64,000 nucleotides of DNA from Endozoicomonas numazuensis (GTDB lineage Bacteria > Pseudomonadota > Gammaproteobacteria > Pseudomonadales > Endozoicomonadaceae). Shown here piece after piece: positions 63,514 through 64,000 of the stretch (the stretch's first letter is position 1; the number at the start of each line of letters is the position of its first letter). The stretch lies in NCBI RefSeq assembly GCF_000722635.1, contig NZ_JOKH01000005.1, positions 391,646 to 455,645 on the forward strand, written 5' to 3'. The notes under the pieces were generated by a model. That model searched no databases. It saw only the letters and a program-made list of their open reading frames with translations, and was not told the DNA's origin. Both the position numbers and the translations under genes were made by a program.

Positions 63514-64000
63514 ATGGACGTAACCCCTATCATTGACTCCCTGAACGATGCCCAGCGCCAGGCGGTCACCAGTCCTCCTGGTTCACTGTTGGTTCTGGCG
63601 GGCGCTGGCAGTGGTAAAACCCGGGTACTGGTACACCGTATCGCCTGGTTAATTCAGGTGGATGGCATGTCACCCTATTCCATTTTGGCAGTGACGTTTA
63701 CCAACAAAGCAGCTGCAGAGATGCGAAGCCGTATAGAAGAACTACTGGGAATTCCGCCCCGAGGCATGTGGGTGGGGACTTTCCACGGTTTGGCCCATCG
63801 CTTGTTAAGAGCGCATTATCAAGATGCCGGATTGCCTGAGAATTTTCAGATTCTCGACAGTGATGATCAGCTTCGGGTTATCAAACGGCTGATGAGAGCA
63901 ATGAGTCTGGATGAGCAGAAGTGGCCACCCCGACAGGCTCAGTGGTATATCAATGGTAAGAAAGACGAAGGACTTAGACCTGATTACATAGATCCTGGCT
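63514..64000 (+). CDS. uvrD: DNA helicase II UvrD (N-terminal part, cut by window edge)
   Basis: Superfamily 1A helicase for mismatch and nucleotide excision repair. The first 162 residues are present: NDAQRQAVTSPPGSLLVLAG (Q motif), AGSGKTRVL Walker A near residue 33, VTFTNKAAAEMRSRI motif Ia and VGTFHGLAHRLLR motif Ib. ATG 63514 follows a Shine-Dalgarno (GGAAAG). I see no canonical LexA site in the 232 bp upstream. Confidence 0.95.
   Translation, partial: MDVTPIIDSLNDAQRQAVTSPPGSLLVLAGAGSGKTRVLVHRIAWLIQVDGMSPYSILAVTFTNKAAAEMRSRIEELLGIPPRGMWVGTFHGLAHRLLRAHYQDAGLPENFQILDSDDQLRVIKRLMRAMSLDEQKWPPRQAQWYINGKKDEGLRPDYIDPG

Overview
The window is 64 kb of a gammaproteobacterial chromosome with moderate GC. 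Its gene order repeatedly copies blocks known from Pseudomonas: rsmB-fmt-def / LysM-dprA / tsaC-hemF-aroE, gamma-carbonic anhydrase-prlC-yheV, coxB-coxA-ctaG-coxC to ctaA-ctaB-sco, zur-znuC-znuB, and polA-engB-cytochrome c4-dsbA. The mix with host-interaction type cysteine-protease genes, a eukaryotic-type AdoMet decarboxylase and many small palindromic mobile elements suggests a marine, possibly host-associated Oceanospirillales member such as Endozoicomonas. The genus is an inference from gene content; no rRNA or tRNA lies in the window.

Layout. 1-8 kb: translation start and end processing (def, fmt, rsmB, minus strand), a LysM protein with dprA, and purE-purK. 8-11.3 kb: tsaC, hemF, aroE and a permuted NlpC/P60-like protein. 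11.3-16 kb: a minus-strand polyamine operon speE-speA-speD-speB that would make agmatine, putrescine and spermidine; its speD is of the eukaryotic type. 16.6-22.3 kb: a complete oligopeptide ABC importer oppABCDF. 23-28.8 kb: marC, small proteins, gamma-carbonic anhydrase, oligopeptidase A and YheV. 29.8-38.8 kb: an aa3/caa3-type cytochrome c oxidase with its copper and heme A assembly factors. 39-43.6 kb: an outer-membrane barrel, the Zur-regulated zinc importer and a YopT-like protein with a CFI-box-like C-terminus. 43.7-51.5 kb: a DUF2782 lipoprotein, polA, four tandem small-RNA genes, engB, cytochrome c4 and dsbA. 51.5-57.9 kb: an EEP nuclease, a NadD-like/Nudix pair, a lipoprotein, a second deformylase, purU and znuA. 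58-64 kb: a papain-like hypothetical protein, nested mobile elements, a 59-residue gene, hexR, an EAL phosphodiesterase and the start of uvrD.

The strongest candidate for something undescribed is at 47745-48642. Four tandem non-coding RNA genes each have their own sigma-E/AlgU-type promoter (GGAACTT, 16 bases, TCTCA or TCTTA) at the same distance from a GTAGGG/GTGAGGG start. They share an invariant 14-nt core and each has its own intrinsic terminator. They sit between polA and engB, the locus of Spot 42 in enterics and of the sigma-22-dependent ErsA in Pseudomonas, so this looks like an expanded, stress-driven ErsA/Spot 42-like sRNA family.

A second theme is a 168-bp MITE with CTAG at both ends. 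It is present in five full or near-full copies plus fragments. Two copies are identical base for base, one pair is tandem and sits on the polA stop codon, and one is nested in another palindromic repeat. Putative Zur and HexR operators can also be read directly.
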